From Physcomitrium patens (taxonomy: Eukaryota; Streptophyta; Bryopsida; Funariales; Funariaceae): 64,000 bases of DNA. The notes below the pieces were generated by a model, which had not been told where the DNA came from, did no database searches, and was given only the letters and a program-made list of their open reading frames with translations. The DNA lies in NCBI RefSeq assembly GCF_000002425.4, contig NC_037253.1, forward strand, positions 10,220,567-10,284,566, read 5' to 3'. Shown in pieces: positions 1-8,907 of the stretch. Numbering within the stretch: position 1 is the first letter of the stretch; each line of letters opens with the position of its first letter. A program made the position numbers and the translations under genes.

Positions 1-441
1 CTAGCTCTTTGATCCCAAATCCCAATCTCCAAATGCCTCCCTACTTTGCCCTAAGCGACCGTTGTAGTGGCTAGAGGTCTGGTTTCGATCCGGATCTACA
101 AACGGTCATCTCCCGGATATCAATCTTAGTTATTGTAAAGATTTTTCAGTACTTTCTTATCCTCAACTTCACCTCATTATCTACCATATCATTTTTTTAC
201 TTCATCTATCTTATTTTTCCTAATTTATGGCCTTTTTAAAGTGATAAAATAGTTTCTACAATCTAAAAAAAAATTTTAATGACAAGCTTTTATCTACTAG
301 GTATCAAGACAAGAAAATACTCTAAAACCTTTTATAAAGCCTTCCTAAATTATCTTGAGCTCTTATCAATTAAGATGATTAAATATTAATAAAATCTTTT
401 TTATTTATATTTTCACCATATAATTGTGTTACAACACGACA
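1..441 (-). mobile_element. Long LTR (Y/Z family), 5' part, cut by window edge
   Basis: On the minus strand this begins at 441 with TGTCGTGTTGTAACAC and runs off the window at position 1. The same start occurs at 5312 and 45612, and the block around 1-120 matches the interior of the Y LTR near 45900-46060 in reverse orientation. The next four bases, 442-445, are ACGT, the same target-site pattern seen beside the other long LTRs. It interrupts the gag of element E. Whether a full element or a solo LTR is present cannot be seen from here. Confidence 0.75.
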
Positions 442-780
442 ACGTGACTCCTCTGTCGTATAGTGTTCAGGTTGTAAAATTGTTATTAATCTAATTTGAT
501 TGATAAAACCTCGAAACTTGGAATGCGCACCATTGAACTTATCTGAAAGGCTTATTCGAGGCTCTTTTTGTTCTAAGACCAACGGTCCTTGTTGAACTAG
601 AGGCAAAGCTGCTTTTCTTGGTACTGAAGCTTGAGGCTAGTGAATCCTCAATTGTATCATCCCGGATGCTCCATCATTATAAAGTCTTGTAATGATTCTT
701 TCAATCTCTATATTTCTTTGTGATAACATAGCAAGAGTATGCATAATGGCATCCAACTTGGACTCCAAACTTTCAACCAT
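442..780 (-). pseudogene. gag fragment of chromodomain element E
   Basis: Start of a Ty3/gypsy Gag (capsid precursor). ATG lies at 780 on the minus strand and begins like the gag of element A (ESKLDAIM, YNDGASGM). It has a TAG near residue 48, then the conserved capsid segment KFNGAHSKFRGFINQIRL and PEHYTTEESR. The reading frame is cut at 442 by the inserted long LTR. Only about one third of a normal 335-350 residue Gag is present, so it is non-functional. Confidence 0.7.
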
Positions 781-840
781 ATTAATATCTTGACCTCCAG
801 CCTTTTTAAGAGAAGGAAAGAAATGACTCTACAAGAAGGC

Positions 841-1055
841 AGTATTGGTTTAGTGGAGGGTACTCCATAACTTCTAAAATGCCTTAAAACCTTCAAGAAG
901 AAGTATAATCCACTCTCTCTAAGAAAGATAAGACTCCAATATTATACTAGAAGAAATATCAATTTAGAGGAGGGTAATCTGCAACCTCTAAAATGCCAGC
1001 ACCTTCAAGGAGAGGGGTAATCCACACTCTAACAAAAAAGAACTAGCTCTGATAT
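841..1055 (-). other. Structured leader of element E: two stem-closed units
   Basis: Two copies of the leader fold shared by this retroelement lineage. In plus coordinates unit 1 is closed by 956-962 and 1049-1055 (CTGATAT/ATATCAG type, one end changed to ATATCAA). Unit 2 is closed by 841-848 (AGTATTGG) and 936-943 (CCAATATT). Each unit contains two smaller hairpins with GGATTACCC-like loops. It lies between the primer-binding site and gag. Function is unknown; packaging, dimerisation or translation control are possible. Confidence 0.6.
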
Positions 1056-1081
1056 GAAAGATGAGTGTAGTCTCGACAAAC

Positions 1082-1431
1082 TATCACCAATTTAGAATAT
1101 TAATTGGAAATCTAAACAAGAAACTCAAGAAGAATTGGCAAGAACTAGATTAATCAAATGAGTACAAAAACAACACTAGAGAGGTGAGCTAGAGCTCCAA
1201 GAGGTGTATTGTCGAGACTGAGAATTTCCTCAGTCTCGACTCCAATATATACTATAAGCTAGGAAGCTTCTCAAGTAGCTTCCACAAACTAGGAAGCTTT
1301 TCAAGGAGCTTCTATGAGTTAAGAAGCTTTTCAAGCAGCTTCTACAAGCTTGAAAACTTCTCAAGTAGCTTCTACAAACTACAAAGCTTCTCGAGAACCT
1401 TCTAGAATCTTCTACAACTTCCTAGTGTATT
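1082..1431 (-). mobile_element. 5'-truncated LTR of element E with promoter and primer complement
   Basis: On the minus strand the LTR has a TATA box (about 1251-1244). Thirty-two bases later comes AGTCTCGACAA (1219-1209). It ends at 1082. After a 2-base gap, 1079-1069 reads TTGTCGAGACT, the exact complement of that 11-mer. The usual LTR start TGTTAGGGACATA is missing: sequence upstream of about 1432 belongs to the 3' end of another element (C). The junction therefore looks like a deletion or recombination rather than a clean insertion. Confidence 0.7.
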
Positions 1432-4077
1432 TCCTTGATAGCTACTTGATTGAAATGGTATGATCGGCAAGGTGTCTATTTCTTGACTATATATATCATA
1501 AAAAGTAGACAAGACCAAAAGAATAAAAATAGACTATGGTCGTGAACTCAAACTACTAACTTATACTATTCTAAATATTTGACAATAACTACCTCTTCAA
1601 AGGTTGCCTCTTCCCATTTTTAAGGTGGCCAAGAACTAAGAATCTTCATGGTAAAGCCATCTTATCAAGCTACCATTCTTCATTTTATTGCTTTTGGTCT
1701 AGATAGATGTCGTTGGTAGAATCTTCAAACCTTCATTTGTGCATTTACAAGATTACCTTCTAGTTCCCACGTACAGTATTTGATATCATATCCGCACCAA
1801 TAGACCAGATATTCAAGCCTTCCATGTCTTATCTTTGAATCTAATATCTCTTCTACCTCAAATTTAATATGATCATTGATTTCAACCAAAGGAGGTGGTG
1901 GTTGTCTTTGACCTGATCTGTTCGATTCTTTATATCTTTTCAAAAATAAAACATAAAAGACTAGATGAATCTTCATAGATGAAGGTAACTCTAAGCGATA
2001 AGTTAAGTTATTAATTTGTTTCTAAATCACAAATGGTTCCAACCTTCGATAGTCTAACTTATCGCATGGCCTATTGGTTTTTATATTGCATCAAAGAAGC
2101 CACACTTTGTCACTAACTTGGAATAGAAGATGTTCCTTCCTCAATTCCTCCATGAGTTGCTTATAACGTTGTTGAGCCCTTTGTAGGTAAGTCTTTATGG
2201 TTGCTTGAAGTCCAGCGATCTTCATAGCAAATTCCTTTGTTGTTGGATTTGTTGACTTTGAAGGCTCTATCATATCCAACTTTGATTGATGACCATAGTT
2301 TGAGTAGAATAGTGTTTGTAGTATAGATGCATGGATTGTATTGTTATATGGAAACCATGCTAGTAATAACGAGGAAGTCCACTCGTCTTATTGATAGTTG
2401 ATGGTGCACTTCAAATATTGCTAAAGAATTTGATTGATGTGCTCTGTTTGGCCATCAGTTTGAGGGTGAAAGGTAGAAAAAAAGGTGATGTCTACCTTAA
2501 AAATCTTGAAAAATATCTTCCAAAATCTTGAAACAAATTGTAGTCCATGATCTGATACAATGTCATCTAACAACTTGTGGTAATGATAGACATTATCAAT
2601 AAAGAATCTTATCATCTCTTCTCTAGTAATTGACTTCTTGCAAGGTATAAAATGTACCATCTTGGTCAATCAAAAAACAACTATGAAGATATTGTCAAAT
2701 AAATTTGATGGTAGGAAATCTGTAATGAAATCCATAGAGATAGATGACCATAGTTTTCTTGGAATAAGAAGGGATTGAAGAAGTTCATAGGACCGATGTT
2801 GAAGGTTCTTTGATCTTGAACAAGTATCACATGATAGAACAAATTTTTTAACATCCTTCTATATTTTAGGCCACCAAAAGTCTCTAAACAGAAGTTTTAA
2901 GGTCTTATTGAATCCAAAATGTATAGTTGCAAGGAAGTGATGGCGTATTTGAAAATTACACAAGTGAGTTGGTACTTTAGGAATGAACAAATGTTCTTCA
3001 AAGAATAAGAGGTTATCTTCATACTTAAATTTAGAAGAGTCTTCAAAAAAGATAATAGCAAGATGCTTGATATTTAGAATAAGAAGGTCTATGGTTGAGG
3101 CTTTAAGAACATGATTAAAAAAAGTTAAATCCACAGTCATTAATACAATGATTGCTCGAAGATCAAATTACTTAGGTTTTAAAAAGGTTGTCCATTGTTG
3201 ATCATATGCTACCTCGCCTTCTTTTGGTTCAAAGTAAGAACGTCTTGATAATATTTCTTATAATTCTTGTTGGCTTCTGAATTGATGTGTAATGCAAAAG
3301 TCAAATCATGATAAGAAAATACTTCAATGTGCTTGGCGACGGTTTAATACTTGGATTGACATGAAGTATTCAAGATTCTTATGATTTGTATATACAGTCA
3401 CCTGATGAGAGGCACCTTTAAAAAAATGGCACCATTCTTGGAAAGAATCTACAATAGCAAGTAGCTCTTTATTATAGATTTTATAGTTAATTTCTACTGC
3501 TAAGAATTTTCTAGAATGGAATGCAATTGGATGAAGTTTGCTATCTTCTCTATATTATGACAAAACTACTCTCAATGCAAAGTCTGAGAAATTAATCTTT
3601 ATAAAATAGGGCTTACTAAAATTTAGATGTATCAAAATTAGAGTTTTTATGAAAGTATCTTTTAAGCTCTAAAAAGCTTTCTTTGCTTTAGGACCTAGTT
3701 TAATTTGTCCTTGCATGTCAACCACATCAATGGAATAGCAATCTTGGAGTAATTGTTAACAAAAATCTTGTAGAAGTTTGTAAATCTAAAAAAGTATTAG
3801 ACATCATTTACAGTTTTTGGCTTTACCCAATCAATGATTCTTTGTACCTTCTTTGGATCCATAAAATGGCCTTTTTTGGAAATAATATATCCAACAAATT
3901 TGACTTGAGGTGCATGGAATAGTCACTTCTCTAGTTTTGCATATAGTCCAACACTTTGTAGCTTTTTCAACACAAGGCAGACATGTTTTTTGTGGTCTTC
4001 TGAATTCTTGGAAAAGATCTAAATATTATCCAAATAGATTACAACAAAGTCGTCGAGATGCTCGCAAAATATGTCAT
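1432..4077 (-). pseudogene. 3' half of pol of old chromodomain element C (RT-RH-INT-chromodomain)
   Basis: Decayed Ty3/gypsy pol read on the minus strand. In order it shows the end of reverse transcriptase (about 4077-3790), RNase H (about 3620-3280), the zinc-binding integrase N-terminus (HFGFNKTLKLLFRDFWW, 2859-3000), the integrase core (SDHGLQFVSRF and [10 protein letters not shown], 2421-2669), the integrase C-terminal part (2091-2279) and a chromodomain (FEVEEILDS, EYLVYWCGYD, 1725-1976). Many stops and frame breaks show it is dead. A stub of the downstream third ORF (about 1500-1432) is recognisable by similarity to 55795-55860 and then stops at the E junction. The RT continues at 18068 beyond insertion A. 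Confidence 0.85.
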
Positions 4078-4494
4078 TGTTAGGGACATAATCCTTAGAA
4101 CCTTCTAGAGACAAGTTTCTAGAACATTCTAGAAGCAAGTCTCTAGAACCTTCTAGAAGCTTCTTAGTTGATGGAAGTTGCTTGAGAAGCTTCTTAGTTG
4201 GTAGAAGTTGCTTGAGAAGCTTCTTAGTTAGTAGAAGTTACTTGAGAAGCTTCCAAGTTGGTAGAAGTCGCTTGAAAAGTTTCCTAGTTAGTAGAAGTTG
4301 CTTGAGAAGCTTCCTAAATAGGAGTATATATTGGAATCGAGGCTAAAAAGTTCTTCAGTCTCGATAATACATCTCTTGGAGCTCGAGCTCGTCTCTCTAA
4401 TGTTGTTCTTGTATTCATCTGATTAATCTAGTTCTTACCAGCTCTTCTTGAACTTCTTATTAGATCTCGAGCCTGTATTTTTATGTCCATGACA
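4078..4494 (+). repeat. 5' LTR of element A
   Basis: The U3 carries heat-shock-element-like arrays. 4117-4134 reads TTCTAGAACATTCTAGAA and 4146-4163 reads GAACCTTCTAGAAGCTTC. Five tandem 30-bp units follow (about 4164-4315), each ending in a GAAGCTTC-type dyad. A TATA box is at 4325-4332, and AGTCTCGATAA at 4357-4367 begins 32 bp downstream, where transcription should start. The 3' LTR has four 30-bp units instead of five. Confidence 0.85.
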
Positions 4495-4496
4495 GT

Positions 4497-4507
4497 TTAT
4501 CGAGACT
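4497..4507 (+). other. Self-primer binding site of element A
   Basis: TTATCGAGACT lies 2 bases after the LTR and is the exact reverse complement of AGTCTCGATAA at 4357-4367 in the same LTR. The 3' LTR has AGTCTCGACAA instead. In known Tf1/sushi elements the first 11 bases of the RNA fold back onto such a site and act as primer. Assigning that mechanism here is inference from the complementarity and spacing. Confidence 0.7.
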
Positions 4508-4520
4508 CTACTCACCTCAG

Positions 4521-4738
4521 ATATCAGAGCTAGTTTCTTCCTCGTTAGAGTGTGGATTATCTCTCTGCTTGGAGGTGTACTAGCATTTTAGAGGTTGTGG
4601 ATTACCCTCCTCTAAACTGATACTTCTTTTGTTACAATATTGGAATCTTATTCTTCTTGGAGAGAGTGGATTATCCCTTTTCTTGAAGCTCTTAAGGCAT
4701 TTTAGAGGTTGCGGAGTACCATCTTCTAAACCAATATT
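4521..4738 (+). other. Structured leader of element A: two stem-closed units
   Basis: Unit 1 spans 4521-4622 and is closed by ATATCAG and CTGATA. Unit 2 spans 4636-4738 and is closed by AATATTGG and CCAATATT, eight perfect pairs with a different sequence from unit 1. Each unit contains a first hairpin with GTGGATTA in its loop and a second hairpin of the type TTTTAGAGG...CCTCTAAA with a GGATTACCC loop. The block lies between the primer-binding site and the gag ATG at 4799. Confidence 0.65.
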
Positions 4739-5311
4739 ATCTTCTTGTAGAGTCATTTCTATCCTTCTCTTAGAATAGTCGGAGGCCAAGATATTAGTAT
4801 GACAGAAAGTTCGGAGTCCAAGTTGGATGCTATCATGAATGCCCTTGCTACATTATCGCTAAGAATTGCAGAGATTGAAGGAGTCATGGTAAGGCTTCAT
4901 AATGATGGAGCATCAGGGATGGCACAATCTAGGTTACACCAGCCTCAAACTTCTACACTTGGAGAAACAACTTTGCCTCAAGTTTGACAAGCACCGTTGG
5001 TTCTACAACATAAGGAGCCCCAAGTTAGCCTTCTGAACAAGTTCGATGGTACGCGTTCGAAGTTTCGAGGGTTCATCAACCAAATCAAGTTGATAATAGT
5101 TTTACAGTCCGAACGCTATCCATCGGAGGAGTCACGTGTTGGGCTTGTTGCAACCTTATTTATAGGGCAAGTTCTATCATGGTTTGCTCCTTTATTTGAG
5201 AAACGATCGTCCATACTAAACAACTTTGAAACCTTCTTGGAGGCATTTGCGGAAGCATTTGGTGAACACAACAAGGTTTGATGGGCTACAACAAAGATCC
5301 GGTCACTACGA

Positions 5312-6814
5312 TATCGTGTTGTAACACGAGTATACTGTGAAAATATAAAGAAAAGGGACTTTTATTAATATTCAGTTACCTCGAATATTGGGAGCAACGA
5401 CCAACTCCAGTGCAAATACTGAGTGGCCAGGTTCAGTCACCCCGTTACAGTCAGCCGAGGCATACTGAAATGCTCCGTTCGATTCTAATAATGGGAGTAA
5501 GCAGGAAGAAAAAGGACCAATTCACACGACGGGTGAGCCTAGTTCGAAGAGCCAATTGGACCCAATTACGCAAACATCCAGGTTACTACGGGTCCTCTTA
5601 TCTAATATGAGACCTGAATTGGCCGAAAAACCCAATTCAGTCTAATTACGGAAAAATCCAGGTCTTATTACGGACCTTAGCCAATCTGACGCGAGGACCA
5701 ATTGGATCCAATTACGCAAACATCCAAGTTACTACGGGTCCTCTTATCCAATATGAGACCTAAATTGACTGGGCAATCCAATGCAGTCTAATTACGAGAA
5801 AATCCAGGTCTTACTACGGGCCTTAGCCAATCTTACGCGAGGACCAATTGGACCCAATTACGCAAACATCCACGTTACTACGGGCATCTTACCCAATATG
5901 AGACCTGAATTGGTCGGGCGACTCAATGTGGACCCGAGTACGGGGTTTTGATTCTGTTTCAGGTTGTCCTATTCTCTGTGCCGTTTCAGGGAACGTTGTT
6001 TTCGGTAAATGGATCTCTTAAAGGTAAAAACGGAGGAGAAAAACTCTGATCGCGGGAGCCAATTTTGGATCTAAGCTCTGACGGTGGGAGCCAATTCCGG
6101 ATCCAAGACGGAAGATTGAAGAAATTCAGAGGATAAGGTTAAGGGGAGAATAAGTTTTTGGGGCGGGTTTTTTTTTTTTTTCAGATCGGGGTTTTTTGGA
6201 TCGAAGAGCTAGCTTCAAGCTCTTTTCAAGGTTACTAGTTCGATTTCATTAGAGGTTTTTGAAGATCAGGGGGAGAGCTAGCTTCATGCTTTGGGCGGAG
6301 AAAGAAGACAAAGAATTGGGTTTTTCTTCTTTAAAGGGTTTTGGGAAGACTGAGGCAATCATTGCTGAAGTCAGTGTTGTAATGGTGAATCGGGATTTTT
6401 AATGAAGTGGGTGTGCTCACTCTTGACTGTTTTGTAAAAATCGAGTTACATCTGTGATTGGAGAATTAAAAGGGTGTCTATAAGATTGAGTATGCGGAGT
6501 GAATGAAATTTGTTGGGTTAATCTAACGAGACAGTCACTGGATACAAGATCGTGAGTACAAAGCGGTATCGAAGATTAACAGTTTGGGTTGTTCGGGGTT
6601 CTCTGTAACATCTAGAGACCTATCGGCTGGGGCAAAAAGGACTTCGACAAGCAGTCGAAGGGGCATTTGTATAGATTTACGGTGTATTCTTGGAGTTGTT
6701 TATATTCTAACAGTCAAAAACTGATAGACTATTTGACTACTGGCGAATCTCCATACTACCTTCTACAGCCAGACGCCCGACGCGTTCTCCAGCAGGAAAG
6801 CACGTAATACAACA
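5312..6814 (+). mobile_element. Solo long LTR Z (1.5 kb) with perfect 4-bp target duplication
   Basis: It starts TATCGTGTTGTAACACG (the usual TGTCG with G changed to A) and ends CACGTAATACAACA. It is flanked by ACGA at 5308-5311 and again at 6815-6818. Removing the LTR and one ACGA restores the gag reading frame exactly, which fixes the boundaries. No internal coding region is present, so it is a solo LTR left by recombination. It is GC-richer than its relatives and contains a 146-bp tandem repeat. Confidence 0.9.
5552..5935 (+). repeat. 146-bp tandem repeat inside LTR Z (about 2.6 copies)
   Basis: Units start at 5552, 5698 and 5844 with CCAATTGGAYCCAATTACGC, giving an exact 146-bp period. 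Within each unit the phrases ATTACG and TACTACGGG recur in a half-unit pattern, so the unit itself probably arose by duplication. No function is visible. Confidence 0.85.
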
Positions 6815-7312
6815 ACGAGAAGGGATGCGCTCTACATCGGACTATGCATCAAATTTCAGGCAATTAGCATGCGACGTCAATTGGGATGAAGAAGCATTGA
6901 TGAGTCAATTTTATTGGGATTTAAGAGATGATGTGAAGGATTTGTTGTTAACCCTTTCTGATCCGTAAATTCTTAATGAAGCTATTAGCCAAGCTGTGAA
7001 GTGCAATAACTGCCTATTCTAACGCTGTCAAGACCAACGTTCAAGACAAAATACAGTTTGCCATGCCCCAACTATGTCGGCAAGCAGCGTGAATTCACAT
7101 TCAGAGATAGAAGATATGCAAATTGATGCGGTACGTGTCAAATCCCTTACTCTTGAAGAAAAAAAGTGGCGTATGGAAGAAGGTCTATACTTGTATTGTG
7201 GTGAAGAAGGCCACAAAGTTGGAAATTGCCCCAAGAAGCAAAATCGATGCACTATCAAGATCAGGGGCACGTTTGTTCAGGAAAATGAGGATGTCTAGCC
7301 ACAATAGGAACC

Positions 7313-7810
7313 GTGCGGCTGGACAGCAAAATATCGCAACAACAACCAGGTTCCTTTCTTTCTGTTCAACCTGCCCTTTGTTTTATAATCCCTTTGTTTA
7401 TTGGCCCTCAGAAACTAAGAACCTTAGCATTATTAGATTCAGGAGCATCTGCTTGTTTCTTACACGAAGAATTTACGAAGCGTCATAAGATCCTTTTAGT
7501 ACAAAAATCCAAACCTGTTCACATTGAGGTCATAGATGGGCGACCTTTATTGTCTGGTAGTGTCACCCATGAATCAAAATCTATAGAAGTGACGTTTAAG
7601 GGCCATAGTAGTCATATTATTTTTAATATTATTAAAACCCGATCAAATCCTGTTATTCTTGGTCTTTCTTGGTTGAAAAAACATAATCCATCCATAGTTT
7701 GGAGGTTGCGGAAGATGACCTTTGCCACAAAACCACCCAAGAGCAAGCCTAGTAGAAAACCCTGAATAGAAAAATTCTTATTCATTGGAGCAAGAGCGTT
7801 TATAAGATGG
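7313..7810 (+). pseudogene. Protease start of pol, element A
   Basis: Retropepsin domain of the gypsy polyprotein, with active-site motif [10 protein letters not shown] and the downstream segments VHIEVIDGRPL and VILGLSWLKKHNPS. The frame closes with TGA at 7763-7765. The remaining sequence up to 7810 still matches relatives and is then interrupted by element D. The GATGG at 7806-7810 is the D target duplication. Pol resumes at 14165. Confidence 0.8.
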
Positions 7811-8348
7811 TGTCAAGGACAAGAACTCGATGAAAGCTAAAGAGTAAGTGAGACTTTTCTCAAAGAAATAGGACAAAATAGAAATATGTATATTAAGAAA
7901 GAAATTGGAATGGCTATTGCCAAAATACAAGAAAACTAGAGACCCTTGAAACTAGACTAGAAGCAAGAAAGGAGTTGACAAGAGTGAAGAGGGCTTCACT
8001 CTTGCCTCTATATATACTATCTAACTAGAAGCCACATGGCGATGTTCTATAAGACCTCCAATATATGTTGACTTTCTAGGCCACATGCCTTTGCTTGCAA
8101 GGTAAGTTTTCTATGGATGGACCACGTAGTTAGCTTGTTCTTTAAGCTTCCAACATGTGTGGCACATGGCTAACTTGTTGACCAAGTTTCTAGCCTAAAA
8201 GTCAACTATAGACTCCTATAAAGTCAAAGCAGCGTCTATGAAGCTTCTAAGAAGCTTCTCTAGAAGATATTACATAATTAACCTACTTTTATCTACTTTT
8301 ACATACTTTTATCTATTCATATAGGTAATTATATGTATGTCCGTGACA
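7811..8348 (-). repeat. 3' LTR of element D
   Basis: On the minus strand it starts TGTCACGGACATAC and ends CTTGTCCTTGACA. It is essentially identical to the 5' LTR at 13622-14159. It carries paired GAAGCTTC dyads in U3 and a TATATATA box. As the 3' LTR it should supply the polyadenylation signal for the element RNA. Confidence 0.95.
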
Positions 8349-8389
8349 TTACCCCCCCTTCTAGGGACGAGTTCCACGAGGAGCGGTGA

Positions 8390-8812
8390 TTATATATTGA
8401 GAAAATCTAATATGCGGCGAATTGTATTTGTTACATACTCTGATCTTTGTTCTCTTCGAAGATAGTTGATGGGTCCTCTTAGCCATCGATAGTGTCCCAT
8501 TCCAGGGCGAGAAGACCACCCTGATATTTGATCACTGTTGAGGCCTTCATAACTTCCTTCAAATAATACATTTGAAACACCATCAGGAGTCGTTCCTATC
8601 TCCAATAATATCACCAAACATCGAGAATCTCTTCCAAGGTCGTGATACCAAACGCGTTGTATCTCACCATCTATTCGAGGAAGAACATGTCGTTCTTGAG
8701 GGTCTTCATCTCGGTTGCGTCGTCTTGAAGGTTGTGACAATCGCAATGTCTCATCCGGTAAGTCAGCAAACGAAGGTTCTTGAGTTGAATCCGCTGGTTG
8801 TTGGCTCTCCAT
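8390..8812 (-). CDS. Third ORF (ORF3) of element D, 140 residues, function unknown
   Basis: Open frame starting MESQQPADSTQEPSF, 95 bp downstream of pol and just before the polypurine tract. It is hydrophilic, with an arginine-rich stretch (LSQPSRRRNRDEDPQERH, residues about 29-47), a hydrophobic strand (CLVILLEIGTT) and a C-terminal signature HYRWLRGPINYLRREQRSEY. There is no signal peptide, membrane segment or motif I know. The same protein, decayed, follows pol in elements A (17272), B (24841), G (55795) and F (40798). Conservation across two subfamilies suggests it is translated and useful to the element. Expression could be by reinitiation, splicing or a subgenomic RNA. Confidence 0.75.
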   Translation of the reverse strand: MESQQPADSTQEPSFADLPDETLRLSQPSRRRNRDEDPQERHVLPRIDGEIQRVWYHDLGRDSRCLVILLEIGTTPDGVSNVLFEGSYEGLNSDQISGWSSRPGMGHYRWLRGPINYLRREQRSEYVTNTIRRILDFLNI

Positions 8813-8907
8813 CTAATTAGCGTCACAAAATGCAAAGAAGTTACAAACAAGGATAGGAAATTGAATGTTATCTTGCCTCAATCTTGTCTCTTTTATAAGA
8901 GAGGTTT

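Larger units (their letters stand above)
4799..7298 (+). pseudogene. gag of element A, split by solo LTR Z
   Basis: Gag begins at ATG 4799 (MTESSESKLDAI) and runs to 5311, then from 6819 to 7298 after the inserted LTR. The capsid signature KFDGTRSKFRGFINQIKL is present, and a zinc knuckle is near 7190-7235 (CGEEGHKVGNC). The first knuckle cysteine has become tyrosine. In-frame stops include TGA at 4986 and at about 5279, both plausible CpG decay. Intact relatives are about 335-350 residues. The conserved gag-pol overlap (ACAATAGGAACCGTGCGG) is near 7302. Confidence 0.8.

Noticed and set aside
8572..8820. Plus-strand open frame of 82 codons, with a similar one at 40569-40799
   Set aside because: Both are the reverse complement of ORF3 in D and F. 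Their similarity to each other follows from the minus-strand gene.
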